Shown here in pieces: positions 50,714 to 61,325 of a DNA stretch of 64,000 nucleotides; position 1 is the first letter of the stretch, and each line of letters begins with the position of its first letter. Made by a program: the position numbers and the translations under genes. The DNA comes from an uncultured Ruminobacter sp. (lineage in GTDB: Bacteria; Pseudomonadota; Gammaproteobacteria; Enterobacterales; Succinivibrionaceae). The DNA is taken from the NCBI GenBank assembly GCA_902764345.1, contig CACWVT010000006.1, forward strand, positions 1-64,000. The letters are read 5' to 3'. Below the pieces are notes generated by a model. It was given only the letters and a program-made list of their open reading frames with translations. It searched no databases and was not told where the DNA came from.

Positions 50714-51812
50714 ATGTTGGAAATAACCTCTCTTGAAAACAGATTAAGCGATTACCAGAATCGCACCGACAGCCTCAGGGGGTATCTTTGACCCGGACAG
50801 CAAACGTGAACGCCTTGAAGAAGTTGCGGGTTTGCTGGAAAATCCTGAAGTCTGGGGTGATCAGGCCAGATATCAGGAACTGAGCAGGGAAAAGCAGGAA
50901 CTTGAGTCATGTACCGGAACCTTTGACACCCTGTCAGGATATTTTGATGACTGTGATGTTCTTTTTGAAATGGTTAAGACCGATCAGGATGAGATGGCGT
51001 ATCAGGAGCTGATTTCCGTCCTCGATTCAGTTGACAGCCTATTGTCGGAACTTGAGTTTAAGCGCATGTTCAGCGGTACGCACGATGCATCCAACTGTTA
51101 CATGGACATTCAGTCCGGATCCGGCGGAACCGAAGCTCAGGACTGGGCCAGCATGATTATGCGCATGTATTTGAAATTTGCGGATAAGAACGGATTTAAG
51201 AGCGAAATTATCGAAATATCGGAAGGTGAAGTTGCCGGAATCAAATCTGCAACAATCAAGTTTACCGGACCTTATGCCTACGGCTGGTTCAGAACGGAGA
51301 CCGGGGTTCACCGTCTGGTGCGTAAGTCGCCTTTTGATTCAGGAAACCGTCGTCATACGTCATTCTGCTCAGCGTTCGTTTATCCGGAAGTGGATGACAG
51401 GATTGAAATCGAAATCAATCCGGCCGACCTCCGTGTTGATGTCTACAGGGCATCAGGTGCGGGCGGACAGCACATTAACAAGACCGATTCCGCAATCAGA
51501 ATTACCCATATTCCGACAAATACGGTAGTACAGTGTCAGAATGAACGTTCTCAGCATCAGAACAGGGAACAGGCAATGAAGCAGCTGAAGGCAAAGCTTT
51601 ATGAACTGGAACTCCGTAAGAAACAGGAAGAAAAGCAGAGCCTTGAAGATTCAAAATCTGATATCGGCTGGGGAAGTCAGATCAGATCATATGTACTGGA
51701 CGATTCACGCGTAAAAGACTTGCGTACCGGTTATGAAGACAGAAATACCGTGTCTGTGCTGGACGGCGGTATAAAGGAATTTATTAGAGAAAGCTTAAAA
51801 GCAGGACTTTAA
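50714..51812 (+). CDS. prfB: Peptide chain release factor 2, with programmed +1 frameshift
   Basis: 365 residues when decoded with the frameshift. The zero frame starts at ATG 50714 and runs 25 codons to TGA at 50789; the +1 frame continues from GAC at 50790. The GGQ catalytic motif is in [20 protein letters not shown] and the TGA/TAA-specific SPF-type anticodon tripeptide in [14 protein letters not shown]. Releases peptides at UGA and UAA. RF2 controls its own level because low RF2 allows more shifting. lysS follows by 16 bp. Confidence 0.97.
50776..50791 (+). promoter_or_regulatory. prfB +1 frameshift site
   Basis: AGGGGGTATCTTTGAC: the internal Shine-Dalgarno-like AGGGGG sits 3 nt before the slippery CTT followed by in-frame TGA and C. 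This is the canonical RF2 recoding signal. Confidence 0.97.
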
Positions 51813-51828
51813 TTCAATAGGAAAAATT

Positions 51829-53352
51829 ATGGAAAATCAGCTTGAGACTCAGAATTCTGAGTTAAACAATGAAATGGCACAGCGTCTCGCTAAGTTAGAT
51901 GAAATCAGAAAAAACGGTATCGCTTTTCCTAACGATTTCCGCAGAGATCACATCTCATCAGATTTACACAGCCTTTATGATGATAAAGATCCGGAGGCTC
52001 TTGAAGCTGAGAAACACGTAGTTAAGATTGCAGGCCGCATGCTTACCCGCCGTATCATGGGCAAGGCTTCTTTCGCAACCCTTCAGGATATGGGCGGAAA
52101 GATTCAGATCTACGTAACCCGTGATGATTTACCTGAAAATCAGTACAACGAAGAATTCAAGAAATACGATCTCGGTGACATCGTCGGCTGTGAAGGTCGC
52201 GTGTTCAAGACCAAGACCGGCGAATTATCAGTTCACGTAACCAACATCAGATTACTGACCAAGGCTCTGCGTCCTCTTCCTGAAAAGTTCAAGGGTCTTG
52301 TTGACCAGGAAGCCCGTTGCCGTCAGAGATATCTTGACCTGATTTCCAATGAACGTTCAAGAAATACCTTCATCATCCGTTCAAAGGTTATTGCCGGTAT
52401 CAGAAAGTACATGACCTCTCACGGCTTCATGGAAGTTGAAACCCCAATGATGCAGACCATCCCTGGCGGTGCATCAGCCAGACCGTTCATTACTCACCAC
52501 AATGCCCTTGATATGGACATGTATCTCCGTATCGCTCCTGAACTCTTCCTTAAGAGACTGGTTGTAGGCGGTTTTGAACGCGTGTTCGAAATTAACCGTA
52601 ACTTCCGTAATGAAGGTATTGACGTAAGACATAACCCTGAATTCACAATGATGGAATTCTACATGGCCTATGCCGACTATCATGACCTTATTGATTTTAC
52701 CGAAGATCTGTTCAAGACTCTTGCTCTCGAAGTTCTCGGTACTACCAAGATTCACTATGCTAAGGAAGGTGAAGAAGGTCTTGATCTCGATTTCGCACAG
52801 CCGTTTGACCGCCTTACCATGAAGGAAGCAATTCTTAAGTATGCAGACTGGATTAAGCCGGAAGACCTCGAAGATTACGATCGTGCTCATGCCATTGCCG
52901 AAAAGCTTCACATCGAAATCTTAAGTGCCTGGAAGCTCGGTCATCTGATTTCTGCAATTTTCGAAGAGGTTGCAGAACACAATCTTCAGCATCCAACCTT
53001 CATTACCGAATATCCTTTTGAAATTTCTCCTCTTGCAAGAAGAAATGACAAGAACCCTGATTTTACCGACCGTTTCGAATTCTTTATCGCCGGCCGTGAA
53101 TTGGGTAATGCGTTCTCAGAACTTAACGATGCTCAGGATCAGGCAGCCAGATTCAGAGCTCAGGTTGAACAGAAGGAAGCCGGTGACGATGAAGCCATGT
53201 ACTACGATGCTGACTTCATTACCGCTCTGGAACACGGTCTGCCTCCGACAGCCGGTGAAGGTATCGGTATCGACAGACTGGTAATGCTGTTTGCAAACTG
53301 TCACACCATCAGAGACGTGATTTTATTCCCTACACTCAGACCTCAGAAGTAA
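51829..53352 (+). CDS. lysS: Lysine--tRNA ligase (class II)
   Basis: 507 residues. OB-fold anticodon-binding domain ([20 protein letters not shown]) and class II core with motif 2 [20 protein letters not shown] and motif 3 [20 protein letters not shown]. Charges tRNA-Lys. Second gene of the conserved prfB-lysS operon; ribosome site GGAAAAAT upstream of the ATG. Confidence 0.98.
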   Translation: MENQLETQNSELNNEMAQRLAKLDEIRKNGIAFPNDFRRDHISSDLHSLYDDKDPEALEAEKHVVKIAGRMLTRRIMGKASFATLQDMGGKIQIYVTRDDLPENQYNEEFKKYDLGDIVGCEGRVFKTKTGELSVHVTNIRLLTKALRPLPEKFKGLVDQEARCRQRYLDLISNERSRNTFIIRSKVIAGIRKYMTSHGFMEVETPMMQTIPGGASARPFITHHNALDMDMYLRIAPELFLKRLVVGGFERVFEINRNFRNEGIDVRHNPEFTMMEFYMAYADYHDLIDFTEDLFKTLALEVLGTTKIHYAKEGEEGLDLDFAQPFDRLTMKEAILKYADWIKPEDLEDYDRAHAIAEKLHIEILSAWKLGHLISAIFEEVAEHNLQHPTFITEYPFEISPLARRNDKNPDFTDRFEFFIAGRELGNAFSELNDAQDQAARFRAQVEQKEAGDDEAMYYDADFITALEHGLPPTAGEGIGIDRLVMLFANCHTIRDVILFPTLRPQK

Positions 53353-53471
53353 TTTCAAGGGCTGAGTGAAATAAAAGCCGGGAAAGAAATGATTTTGGAA
53401 TCGAATATTATTTCTCTTCGGAGTATAATAAAGCCGGCTTGTTGATAATTTTAGCAAAGGAAATTAGAAGA

Positions 53472-54347
53472 ATGATCCATGGATCAATAGTTGCTCTTAT
53501 TACTCCGTTCAAGGACGGAAAACTTGATGAAGCTGCTCTCCGCAATATTGTTAAGTGGCACATCGAACAGGGAACCAATGGCATTGTTCCGGTAGGTACC
53601 ACTGGTGAATGTCCTACCCTTACCCCTGAAGAACACTGCCGTGTTATCGAAATTACGGCAGAAATCGCCAAGGGTAAAATGAGCATCATTGCCGGTGCTG
53701 GTTCTAACAATCCGGTTGAAGCCATTGAATACAGCAAGGTTGCCGAAAAGGCTGGTGCCGATGCAACCCTGCACGTTGCCGGTTACTACAACCGTCCAAA
53801 TCAGGACGGCCTCTATGCCCACTTCAAGAAGCTTCATGACGAAACCAATATTCCTATCGTTCTGTACAACATTCCCGGCAGAGCAGTTGTGAATATCCTT
53901 CCTGAAACCGTGGCTAAGCTTGCCGAGCTTCCTCGCGTAATCGGCATCAAGGATGCTACCGGTGATCTGGCAAGACCATGGGTTGAAAGACAGCTCATTA
54001 AGAGAAAGGACTTCGTATGGCTCTCCGGTGAAGATGCCACTGCCGTAAGTTACAACGTTGCCGGCGGTACCGGTGTTATTTCCGTAACCGCAAACGTTGC
54101 TCCAAAGCTTGTTGCCGAAGTTCAGGCTCTTACTCTTGAAGGTAAGTACATTGAAGCTCGTGAAAAGCAGGACAGCCTCATGCGTCTTCACAAGCTGATG
54201 TTCAAGGAACCAAGCCCGGCAGGAGCCAAGTATGCATGTTCACTGCTCGGACTGTGCACTGAGGAATGCCGTCTGCCTGTAATGCCTCTTTCCGCTCAGA
54301 CCAAGTCTGAAATCAAGAGTGCAATGCAGGATTTAAGCCTTATCTAG
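53472..54347 (+). CDS. dapA: 4-hydroxy-tetrahydrodipicolinate synthase
   Basis: 291 residues from ATG 53472; the in-frame upstream codons contain the -10-like TATAAT. Condenses pyruvate with aspartate semialdehyde for lysine/diaminopimelate synthesis. VPVGTTGECPTLTPEEHCRV, the Tyr/Arg motif VLYNIPGRAVVNI and Schiff-base Lys in VIGIKDATGDLARP are present. Confidence 0.97.
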   Translation: MIHGSIVALITPFKDGKLDEAALRNIVKWHIEQGTNGIVPVGTTGECPTLTPEEHCRVIEITAEIAKGKMSIIAGAGSNNPVEAIEYSKVAEKAGADATLHVAGYYNRPNQDGLYAHFKKLHDETNIPIVLYNIPGRAVVNILPETVAKLAELPRVIGIKDATGDLARPWVERQLIKRKDFVWLSGEDATAVSYNVAGGTGVISVTANVAPKLVAEVQALTLEGKYIEAREKQDSLMRLHKLMFKEPSPAGAKYACSLLGLCTEECRLPVMPLSAQTKSEIKSAMQDLSLI

Positions 54348-54371
54348 TAAGAAAAAGGTTGAATCGGACAG

Positions 54372-54402
54372 GGCCGCAAATCACTGATTTGCGGCCTTTT
54401 TT
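54372..54402 (+). terminator. dapA terminator
   Basis: GGCCGCAAAT and ATTTGCGGCC form a perfect 10-bp stem with a 5-nt loop, then TTTTTT. Confidence 0.92.
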
Positions 54403-54603
54403 GTGGAAGGACGCAGAACGGTGACTGATCGGGAAACGGGCCCCTGCATCACGCCACAAACTGTTTCGGGAATAAAGCCGCATATCGTATAATCTGCAAT
54501 TGTGTGTATTAGACGAATCATAATGTATAATATCCGCAGTCCGAATCCCAATGTCACATGACGGCAGAATTAAATTAATTTATTAACAGGCAGAATAATA
54601 GTT

Positions 54604-55308
54604 ATGGAAAATGTAATTGAAGAAGAAGTTCCTCATCTCAGAAGAATTAAAAGTTATGTTTTAAGAGAAGGCCGTCTGACAACAGGTCAGGAAAGAGCTC
54701 TCAGGGAATTGTGGCCGGTATGGGGCATTGAGTACGAAGAAAGCCGGCTCGATATCGATAAAACATACGGCCGTGAAGGGGCTCCGCTTACCGTTGAAAT
54801 CGGATTCGGCATGGGCAAGTCTCTTGTTGAAATGGCTCTTAAGGCTCCTGAACGCAATTTTCTCGGAATTGAGGTTCATACCCCAGGAATCGGTGCATGT
54901 CTTGCAGATATCCGTGATAAGGGCATAAGCAATTTAAGAATTGTGCACCACGATGCCGTTGAAGTATTAAACAATATGATTCCGGACGGATCCATTGATA
55001 CTCTTCAGCTGTTTTTCCCGGATCCGTGGCATAAGGCCCGTCATCACAAGAGAAGAATCGTAAAGCCAGAATTTCTGGATCTGATTATGCCTAAGCTCAG
55101 ATGCGGCGGAATTATTCACATGGCAACCGACTGGGAAAATTATGCGGAACAGATGCTTGAGGTATTGAGTGCCGATGAGCGTATCGAGAACCTGTCCGCC
55201 GACAATACCTATATACCGAGACCGGATTTCCGTCCGCTTACAAAATTTGAATTAAGAGGCCAGAGACTCGGCCACGGCGTGTGGGATTTAATGTTTAGGA
55301 AAAAGTAA
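54604..55308 (+). CDS. trmB: tRNA (guanine-N7-)-methyltransferase
   Basis: 234 residues. Makes m7G46 in tRNAs with AdoMet. [20 protein letters not shown] is the AdoMet motif; [20 protein letters not shown] is diagnostic for TrmB; the C-terminal [17 protein letters not shown] is conserved. The kinase gene follows after 1 bp, suggesting coupling. Confidence 0.97.
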   Translation: MENVIEEEVPHLRRIKSYVLREGRLTTGQERALRELWPVWGIEYEESRLDIDKTYGREGAPLTVEIGFGMGKSLVEMALKAPERNFLGIEVHTPGIGACLADIRDKGISNLRIVHHDAVEVLNNMIPDGSIDTLQLFFPDPWHKARHHKRRIVKPEFLDLIMPKLRCGGIIHMATDWENYAEQMLEVLSADERIENLSADNTYIPRPDFRPLTKFELRGQRLGHGVWDLMFRKK

Positions 55309-55309
55309 G

Positions 55310-56323
55310 ATGTCCACCAGCAGACTTGAAGCTCTGACAGCATGGTATAAAAGCCTGTCAGCAAACCACGTTTCGGTTCCGGTAATGATTAGCGGTGATG
55401 CCTCCTTCAGAAAATTCTACAGGGTGGACGAGGGGATTCTTATGGATGCTCCTCCCGCAACAGAAAAGAACAGAGAGTTTGTTGAACTGAGCGCCCTTTA
55501 TCTGAGTAACGGCATAAGGGTGCCGAAGGTTCTTTCCGTAGACTATGAGCACGGCTTCCTGTTGGTTGATGATCTTGGCAACGAGACCATGTCCAAGCAT
55601 ATGAATGCGGAAGAAAGCATGCCATTGTGCCTCAGAGCCGTAAAACTTCTGGCTCGTCTTGCAGGAGCAGGGGCCTCAGGCCTGCCTCCGTTCGACCGTG
55701 AATTCATGCTGAGAGAAATCGATATTGGAACTGAATGGTATTTCCGCAAAGCTCAGGGAGTCACGTTTACGTCTGATGACGGGAAGATCGTTAAGGATGC
55801 TGCTGAAATAATGATTTCCAATAATCTCAGTCTGCCACAGGTATTCATGCATCGTGATTTTCACTGCAGAAACATAATGCTTTCCGGAGACGGGCTTGCC
55901 CTTGTTGATTTTCAGGACAGCGTTCTCGGTCCGCTCACCTACGATTTTGCCTCACTGATATTCGACTGCTACCGTGATTTCTCCGAAGAGGATCGTACCT
56001 TTTTAATAAAGGCTTTTATGGATGAAGTCCGGAAAACAGGCGTTCTCGGTGATTCAGTGGATTTTGATGAATTCAGAAGAGCCGTATACATCACTGCTCT
56101 GCAGAGACTGTATAAATGCGTGGGTATATTCAGCAGACTGTATTTCCGTGACGGAAAGAACGGATATCTGCAGTACATTCCGAGGGTTATCCACAATATC
56201 CGGATGATTTGCGGAATGTACCCTGAACTGTCCGATCTGGCAGGCCTTTTTGAAAAATACGGCCGCCATAATCCGGATTTTGCCGATCTGGTGAATTCCT
56301 GCAGCAGTTTTAAGGCTTCTTAA
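55310..56323 (+). CDS. amgK: AmgK-like sugar kinase (aminoglycoside-phosphotransferase fold)
   Basis: 337 residues. The kinase-like APH fold shows the Brenner-type motif FMHRDFHCRNIMLSG and metal site LALVDFQDSVLGPLTYDFAS. Length and order match AmgK, the anomeric MurNAc/GlcNAc kinase of the cell-wall recycling route described in Pseudomonas. The MurU-like gene downstream supports that call, since AmgK and MurU act in sequence to give UDP-MurNAc and confer fosfomycin tolerance. A 255-bp gap separates the two. Substrate is inferred. Confidence 0.85.
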   Translation: MSTSRLEALTAWYKSLSANHVSVPVMISGDASFRKFYRVDEGILMDAPPATEKNREFVELSALYLSNGIRVPKVLSVDYEHGFLLVDDLGNETMSKHMNAEESMPLCLRAVKLLARLAGAGASGLPPFDREFMLREIDIGTEWYFRKAQGVTFTSDDGKIVKDAAEIMISNNLSLPQVFMHRDFHCRNIMLSGDGLALVDFQDSVLGPLTYDFASLIFDCYRDFSEEDRTFLIKAFMDEVRKTGVLGDSVDFDEFRRAVYITALQRLYKCVGIFSRLYFRDGKNGYLQYIPRVIHNIRMICGMYPELSDLAGLFEKYGRHNPDFADLVNSCSSFKAS

Positions 56324-56578
56324 TCTTTCTTAAACGATCCGCGGTACCTTCAGGACTATGGATGGTTCCGCGGAACCCAACGTCTGAAAAACGTTTCTGT
56401 CCTGTTTATAAAGCGTTTAAATGTGGTCATGAACACACTATAATCAGACTTTCCCGTTTAAGTTGTAGGTTAATTTTATGTTTGGGATTAAAATGCAGTA
56501 AAAGCCATTGTGTCAGTTAAGTTCCTGACTGTTACCGATAATTCCCAAAAATAATCATCAGCAATAAGGGTTGTAAAT

Positions 56579-57259
56579 ATGAAGGCTATGATTCTGGCTG
56601 CCGGCCGGGGCGAAAGAATGCGTCCGCTGACCGATACCACCCCAAAACCTTTACTTAAGGTAAATGATAAGTCTTTGATTGAATATCATATCGAAAAGCT
56701 CAAAAATGTCGGAATTACGGAACTGGTAATAAACCATGCCTGGCTCGGTAACCTCATAGAGGAACGTCTGGGAGACGGAAAAAAATACGGGGTGCACATC
56801 AGTTATTCTCCGGAACAGCCGGGAGGTCTTGAGACGGCAGGAGGAATCAGACATGCACTTCATCTTCTTGGTGACGAGCCTTTTGCCGTGGTTAACGGTG
56901 ACGTATACTGTGAACTGGACTACGGTGAGCTTGTCAGGACGGAACTCGGGGATGCGCTGGGATGTCTGTATCTGACTGACAATCCTGATTTTCATCCTGA
57001 AGGGGATTTCAGCATAAGGGACGGATATCTGGCATCTGACAGGGAACTGACCTTCAGCGGAATAGCGGTATACAGACCGGAGGCCTTCAGGGATATTCCT
57101 GACGAGAGGGCAAAGCTTAAGCCGTATTTTGACAGGTGGATTGCCGAAAGACAGCTTCTTGCACGTTATCTGCAGGCATACTGGTGTGATGTCGGCACTC
57201 CGGAAAGACTTGGCAGTCTTGATTTGCGTCTCAGGGAAATGAATAAGGCGGAGGCATAA
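56579..57259 (+). CDS. murU: MurU-like nucleotidyltransferase
   Basis: 226 residues. MILAAGRGERMRPLTDTTPK is the nucleotide-binding loop; AVVNGDVYCELDYGELV has the metal-binding Asp; LQAYWCDVGTPERLGSLDLR is the usual end. Size (shorter than GlmU or RfbA) and pairing with the kinase indicate N-acetylmuramate 1-phosphate uridylyltransferase. Its stop touches the djlA ATG, so the two are co-transcribed. Confidence 0.87.
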   Translation: MKAMILAAGRGERMRPLTDTTPKPLLKVNDKSLIEYHIEKLKNVGITELVINHAWLGNLIEERLGDGKKYGVHISYSPEQPGGLETAGGIRHALHLLGDEPFAVVNGDVYCELDYGELVRTELGDALGCLYLTDNPDFHPEGDFSIRDGYLASDRELTFSGIAVYRPEAFRDIPDERAKLKPYFDRWIAERQLLARYLQAYWCDVGTPERLGSLDLRLREMNKAEA

Positions 57260-58156
57260 ATGAGTGATATAGTGAATCAGGTGGCAAAGAGAGCCTTTAC
57301 TCTTGTTCTTACCGTTATCACTGCCGTGATATCCTTTTATTTCATGTTTGACACTCCGATGCCGGCCATGATTCTTGTAGGCGTGGCATGGGCTGTAGGA
57401 GCCGCACTGGATAAGAAGTACAATCCCGCAAACAAAAGACCTGAATATACCGAAGAGCAGAAACGCATTTTCAATGCTTCAAAATTTATTCTGGCCGGTT
57501 ATATTTCACACAATTCCAGAGCCAGACCAAACCAGCTGGAAAAGATACTGAAAAGGCTTGATGATCTTGCTGACAGTGAGGAGGATAAGGCCTTTTTTGA
57601 AGAGCAGTTCAATCTGGGACGCACCGTCGGTTTCGATCCTACTGATACCTGCGTCAAACTCAGGGCTGCCATAAATGATGACGATGTTTACCGTCACCGT
57701 CTTATCGAGTTTCTTGTTTACGTTGTTTTCATTGACGGCGTAATGTCCATTGAGGAGAAGAATCGTCTGACCCGCGTTGCCGAAAGGATGGCCATACCGC
57801 TGTTTAAGCTTGAAAGGTACATCAGACAGAACAAGGCCATAAGTGAATTCGAAAACTTCATCTCCACTCTGGGAACAAGGCAGAAGCATGAAGAGGCCAG
57901 ATATTCCAACAACGGTTACTCAAGAGGATACGTGCCTCATGATGAAGTGTCCAACTCTCTTGAGGTATTCGGGCTGAACAAGAAGGCCAACATTAACGAT
58001 GTGCGTTCGGCATATCACAAGCTGATGAAGAAGTATCATCCCGATCGTCTGGTCTCCCGCGGACTCAGCCCCGACATGATTAAGCTTTATTCCGAGAAGA
58101 CCAAGGTTATTCAGAAGGCGTACGACATTCTGAAAAAGCATTATGAGAGTCTCTGA
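57260..58156 (+). CDS. djlA: DjlA-like membrane co-chaperone
   Basis: 298 residues. An N-terminal membrane segment (AFTLVLTVITAVISFYFMFD), a TerB-like helical domain (residues about 65-200) and a C-terminal J domain (VFGLNKKANINDVRSAYHKL, HPD in KKYHPDRLVSRG) are the exact DjlA layout. It presents substrates to DnaK at the inner membrane. ATG 57260 follows the murU stop directly. Confidence 0.93.
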   Translation: MSDIVNQVAKRAFTLVLTVITAVISFYFMFDTPMPAMILVGVAWAVGAALDKKYNPANKRPEYTEEQKRIFNASKFILAGYISHNSRARPNQLEKILKRLDDLADSEEDKAFFEEQFNLGRTVGFDPTDTCVKLRAAINDDDVYRHRLIEFLVYVVFIDGVMSIEEKNRLTRVAERMAIPLFKLERYIRQNKAISEFENFISTLGTRQKHEEARYSNNGYSRGYVPHDEVSNSLEVFGLNKKANINDVRSAYHKLMKKYHPDRLVSRGLSPDMIKLYSEKTKVIQKAYDILKKHYESL

Positions 58157-58214
58157 CATTAGCCTTTGGGCGTAAGGGGCATTCCTAAACGGAAGTTCAC
58201 GGGGACACTAAAAG

Positions 58215-58258
58215 AAAACCCGTTATTGATCACATGATTGGATTGATAACGGGTTTTT
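58215..58258. terminator. Bidirectional terminator between djlA and the HAD gene
   Basis: AAAACCCGTTAT and ATAACGGGTTTTT form a 12-bp stem with a 19-nt loop; A-run and T-run flank it on both sides. Confidence 0.85.
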
Positions 58259-58281
58259 CATATCAGTTCCGGGCAGGGGCA

Positions 58282-59151
58282 TCAGTCGGGAGCGATGCCG
58301 AATTCCTCACGGGTCTTCTGAATGAGTTCGAGTATTTCGGCCTCCGATACGGCCTTCGTTAAAATTGATTTAACGGCGTGTTCGATTGGAGAGTTCTCGG
58401 AATAATCGGTTTTGAATATGAGGGAGGCTCTCTTACCTGATGCACAGATGTCCCTTACTCTGTTCTTGCCGTTCGGATTCTTATCATCATATACGGCAAT
58501 TGAGTGTCCGCCGAGATTATTCATTACCCTGAAGCATGGAATGTCAGTGGAACCGTCACCTATAAACAGCATTCTGTTGAAGGGAATCGTACGCTGTTCA
58601 TCGGGAATATACCTGTTGACGGTACTGTTTTCACTTTCATCAAGGGCTCCCTTGTTTATTCTGAAAAGATACTGGGTTTTGGTGGTGTAGTTAATTGCCT
58701 GTGCCGGCCAGCAGGCTACTCCGTTGGCATCATACATGAAGCTGGATGCAAAGACCTTTTTGAATTTTCCGTTGATGGAACATCCTTCGATTATTTCCTT
58801 AAGCCCAGATGATATGATGTAATGCTCCACGTTAACTCCTATGCTTTTACCAAAGGAATTGATGCGGTCGAACCAGGTTTCAACACCGGGGAAGAGAGTG
58901 ATTTTTTTCCCGTTATTTACAAAATCCTCTCTTCTGATTGGGAGATCCGCAGCCTGTGCCTTCTTGATCATGAGGTACATGTATGACAGGATGTGGTCGG
59001 CGTTCTGTCTTGTACCGATTATCGATGATTCCTTCCAGAATTCCTCTGCCGTTAAGCCAAGCTTGGGAATAAAATCATATTCCTGCATGTTGTGATTGCT
59101 GAGGGTGCCGTCAAAATCATATGCAATGGCAAAAGTTATTTCCTTATCCAT
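58282..59151 (-). CDS. HAD family phosphatase (phosphoserine phosphatase-like)
   Basis: 289 residues. Motif I AIAYDFDGTLSNHNMQ, motif II Ser in YIISSGLKEIIEGC and motif III MLFIGDGSTDIPCFRVM give the HAD active site. A helical cap (residues about 30-90) and an insertion after motif II (SSFMYDANGVACWPAQAINY) resemble the PSP-like HAD group often annotated only as haloacid dehalogenase-like. Substrate unknown. Leftward, 45 bp after rluA, which suggests one transcript. Confidence 0.88.
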   Translation of the reverse strand: MDKEITFAIAYDFDGTLSNHNMQEYDFIPKLGLTAEEFWKESSIIGTRQNADHILSYMYLMIKKAQAADLPIRREDFVNNGKKITLFPGVETWFDRINSFGKSIGVNVEHYIISSGLKEIIEGCSINGKFKKVFASSFMYDANGVACWPAQAINYTTKTQYLFRINKGALDESENSTVNRYIPDEQRTIPFNRMLFIGDGSTDIPCFRVMNNLGGHSIAVYDDKNPNGKNRVRDICASGKRASLIFKTDYSENSPIEHAVKSILTKAVSEAEILELIQKTREEFGIAPD

Positions 59152-59196
59152 GGTTCATCTCCACATAATATGTTCCGGTGAAGCACAGTCTGGAGT

Positions 59197-59895
59197 TTAA
59201 AACAGTTTTACGTCATCCGGAATGTCAAATGGCGGTAAGGTGGTAAACTCCATGAGTTCATTGGTAACAGGATGGTAAAAAGACAGATACCCAGCATGGA
59301 GCTGCAGATGCGGAACCATATCCCTGAGTTCAGGAGGCGCGTATAAATGATCTCCGAGAATCGGATGTCCCAGCACCATCATATGAACTCTGAGCTGATG
59401 AGACCTGCCGGTAATCGGCTGCAGTTTTACCAGAGTTCTGTCATTTTCCCTTTTCAGACACGTATAATTGGTGATGGCCTCGCGCCCGTTAACGTAATCG
59501 ACGCGCTGCAGAGGTCGGTTCAGCCAGTCCACGCACAGAGGTTTGTTAACAACTCCCGCATCCTGTTCCACAACTCCGCCGACCCAGGCAAAATAGGTCT
59601 TGTGGGTTTTTCTTTCCTGAAACTGCTTGCCGAGGCGTCCGGCGGCAGTTTTGTTTTTGGCCACAACCAGAATGCCTGAAGTGCTCATGTCAAGTCTGTG
59701 CACGGCCGCCGCATCCGGACTGTCTCTTCTGACACGGCTGAGGATACTGTCATTATGTTCCGCTGCTTTTCCGGGAACGCTCAGCAGTCCGCTGGGCTTG
59801 TTTACGACAATAATGTCGGTATCTTCATAGAGAACCTCCAGAAACGGTTCCATTGGCGGATTGTATACGAAGGTGTCTGAATCTTGATTACTCAT
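59197..59895 (-). CDS. rluA: Pseudouridine synthase RluA
   Basis: 232 residues. It lacks the S4 domain found in RluC/D and has the catalytic Asp in AAVHRLDMSTSGILVVAKNK. LLSVPGKAAEHNDSILSRV and GRSHQLRVHMMVLGHPILGD are typical of RluA, which makes pseudouridine at 23S rRNA 746 and tRNA position 32. First gene of a leftward pair with the HAD gene. Confidence 0.93.
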   Translation of the reverse strand: MSNQDSDTFVYNPPMEPFLEVLYEDTDIIVVNKPSGLLSVPGKAAEHNDSILSRVRRDSPDAAAVHRLDMSTSGILVVAKNKTAAGRLGKQFQERKTHKTYFAWVGGVVEQDAGVVNKPLCVDWLNRPLQRVDYVNGREAITNYTCLKRENDRTLVKLQPITGRSHQLRVHMMVLGHPILGDHLYAPPELRDMVPHLQLHAGYLSFYHPVTNELMEFTTLPPFDIPDDVKLF

Positions 59896-60162
59896 ATAAT
59901 TAGTATATTCTGTCTGTTGCGTTATCGATGTGTGATTGATTGCTTTTTTGATGAAACTCCGGATATTTTAACCGACTGTTTTGAGTTTTGTTAAATTTTT
60001 TATCCGGGAACGTCATGAGGGGCGGTGCGGTATCAGTAATAATGAATATTATCAGGTATTGTGTAGTACGTCATTGATATGACGTAAATCTGTTTTTTAT
60101 TGAATATAAAATAATGTAGAATGAGCATGTCCCGTGTTTATGACAAGAAAATAGGAAGTTTT

Positions 60163-61137
60163 ATGTCAGCATTAGAACTCCGTGCCTACGGCGGTGTGGA
60201 AAATCTGGTTTTTAATGACAGCACTGAAGTTGCTTTACCGGAAAAAGATGAAGTCCAGGTCAGGATTTTAGCTGCAGGCGTGAATGTCATAGATACAAAA
60301 ATCCGTCAGGGTACAAGTTTTGCCGCAAAGACCAGAGGGGAAAGATTTCCCTGGACCATCGGTTTTGACATGAGCGGCGAAGTCGTGAAGGTTCCCAAAG
60401 ATTGTGAGGACTTTCAGGAGGGTGATTTGGTATGCGGTCTTGTGGGCTTTCCGCTGAACGGCGGTGCGTACAGTTCCGTGAATAACTTCCAGACATCCGA
60501 ACTCATAAAGATTCCGGAAGGCTGCGGAATTAAGGTTGCCGGAGCTCTTCCTCTGGCAGGTCTTACCGCATATCAGGCTCTTTTTGACATCGGTCATTTA
60601 CAGCCTGAGCAGACCGTAATCATTTCCGCTGCTGCCGGCGGTGTCGGACACATTGCCGTTCAGCTTGCAAAAAATGCCGGTGCCAGAGTTCTCGGCATAT
60701 GTTCCAAGGAAAACCACAAATTCGTAAAGGGACTGGGAGCGGATGCCGTTGCCGAATATGACAACGAGGAATGTCTTAAATGGCAGAGTGAGGCTGATCT
60801 GTTCATAGATCTTGTGGGCGGACAGAGCGCAATCAATAATCTGTCTCTTCTGAAGCTTAATGCCACCATGGTTTCTGTTCCCACAATAACTTATCAGGCA
60901 GTCAGACTTGCCGCCACCGACATGTCTATCAACGTGGCCGGAATGGTGGTCAAGCACAACAAGCTTCAGCTTAAAAAGATGCTTGACATGATTGCGGACG
61001 GAGAACTGAAGGTGCATATTTCAGAGAGCTTCTTTCTGAAGGACGGTGCCAAGGCTCATGCCGTAATCGGTTGCGGTCATACCGTGGGCAAGGTAATCCT
61101 GCTGCCTAACGGGATAGTCCGTGAGGTAAAACCCTGA
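60163..61137 (+). CDS. NADPH-dependent zinc-free alcohol dehydrogenase/quinone-oxidoreductase family (MDR)
   Basis: 324 residues from ATG 60163 (GGAAG upstream); the earlier ATG at 60121 has no ribosome site. GroES-like N-terminal domain (AAGVNVIDTKIRQGTSFAAK, FDMSGEVVKVPKDCEDFQEG) and Rossmann domain with VIISAAAGGVGHIAVQLAKN. No zinc-binding cysteines are seen. Such enzymes reduce quinones or enones; the substrate cannot be told. Ends in a terminator shared with convergent bamD. Confidence 0.87.
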   Translation: MSALELRAYGGVENLVFNDSTEVALPEKDEVQVRILAAGVNVIDTKIRQGTSFAAKTRGERFPWTIGFDMSGEVVKVPKDCEDFQEGDLVCGLVGFPLNGGAYSSVNNFQTSELIKIPEGCGIKVAGALPLAGLTAYQALFDIGHLQPEQTVIISAAAGGVGHIAVQLAKNAGARVLGICSKENHKFVKGLGADAVAEYDNEECLKWQSEADLFIDLVGGQSAINNLSLLKLNATMVSVPTITYQAVRLAATDMSINVAGMVVKHNKLQLKKMLDMIADGELKVHISESFFLKDGAKAHAVIGCGHTVGKVILLPNGIVREVKP

Positions 61138-61202
61138 TAACGCCTAATCATGAAAATTTCAAACATGTAAGAGATTTTTCCGATTACTTAAAAATAAAGA
61201 TT

Positions 61203-61242
61203 AAAAACCCGGAGCACTGATAGTATGAACTCCGGGTTTTTT
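61203..61242. terminator. Bidirectional terminator after the MDR gene
   Basis: AAAAACCCGGAG and CTCCGGGTTTTTT form a 12-bp stem with a 15-nt loop. Confidence 0.88.
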
Positions 61243-61325
61243 AATCAAATTACATAATTACCGTCGCATCGAACTGCCGCAACGTGCCCGATTTCAGTCA
61301 GTGGCAGCTTTTCTGAAGTGTCCGG

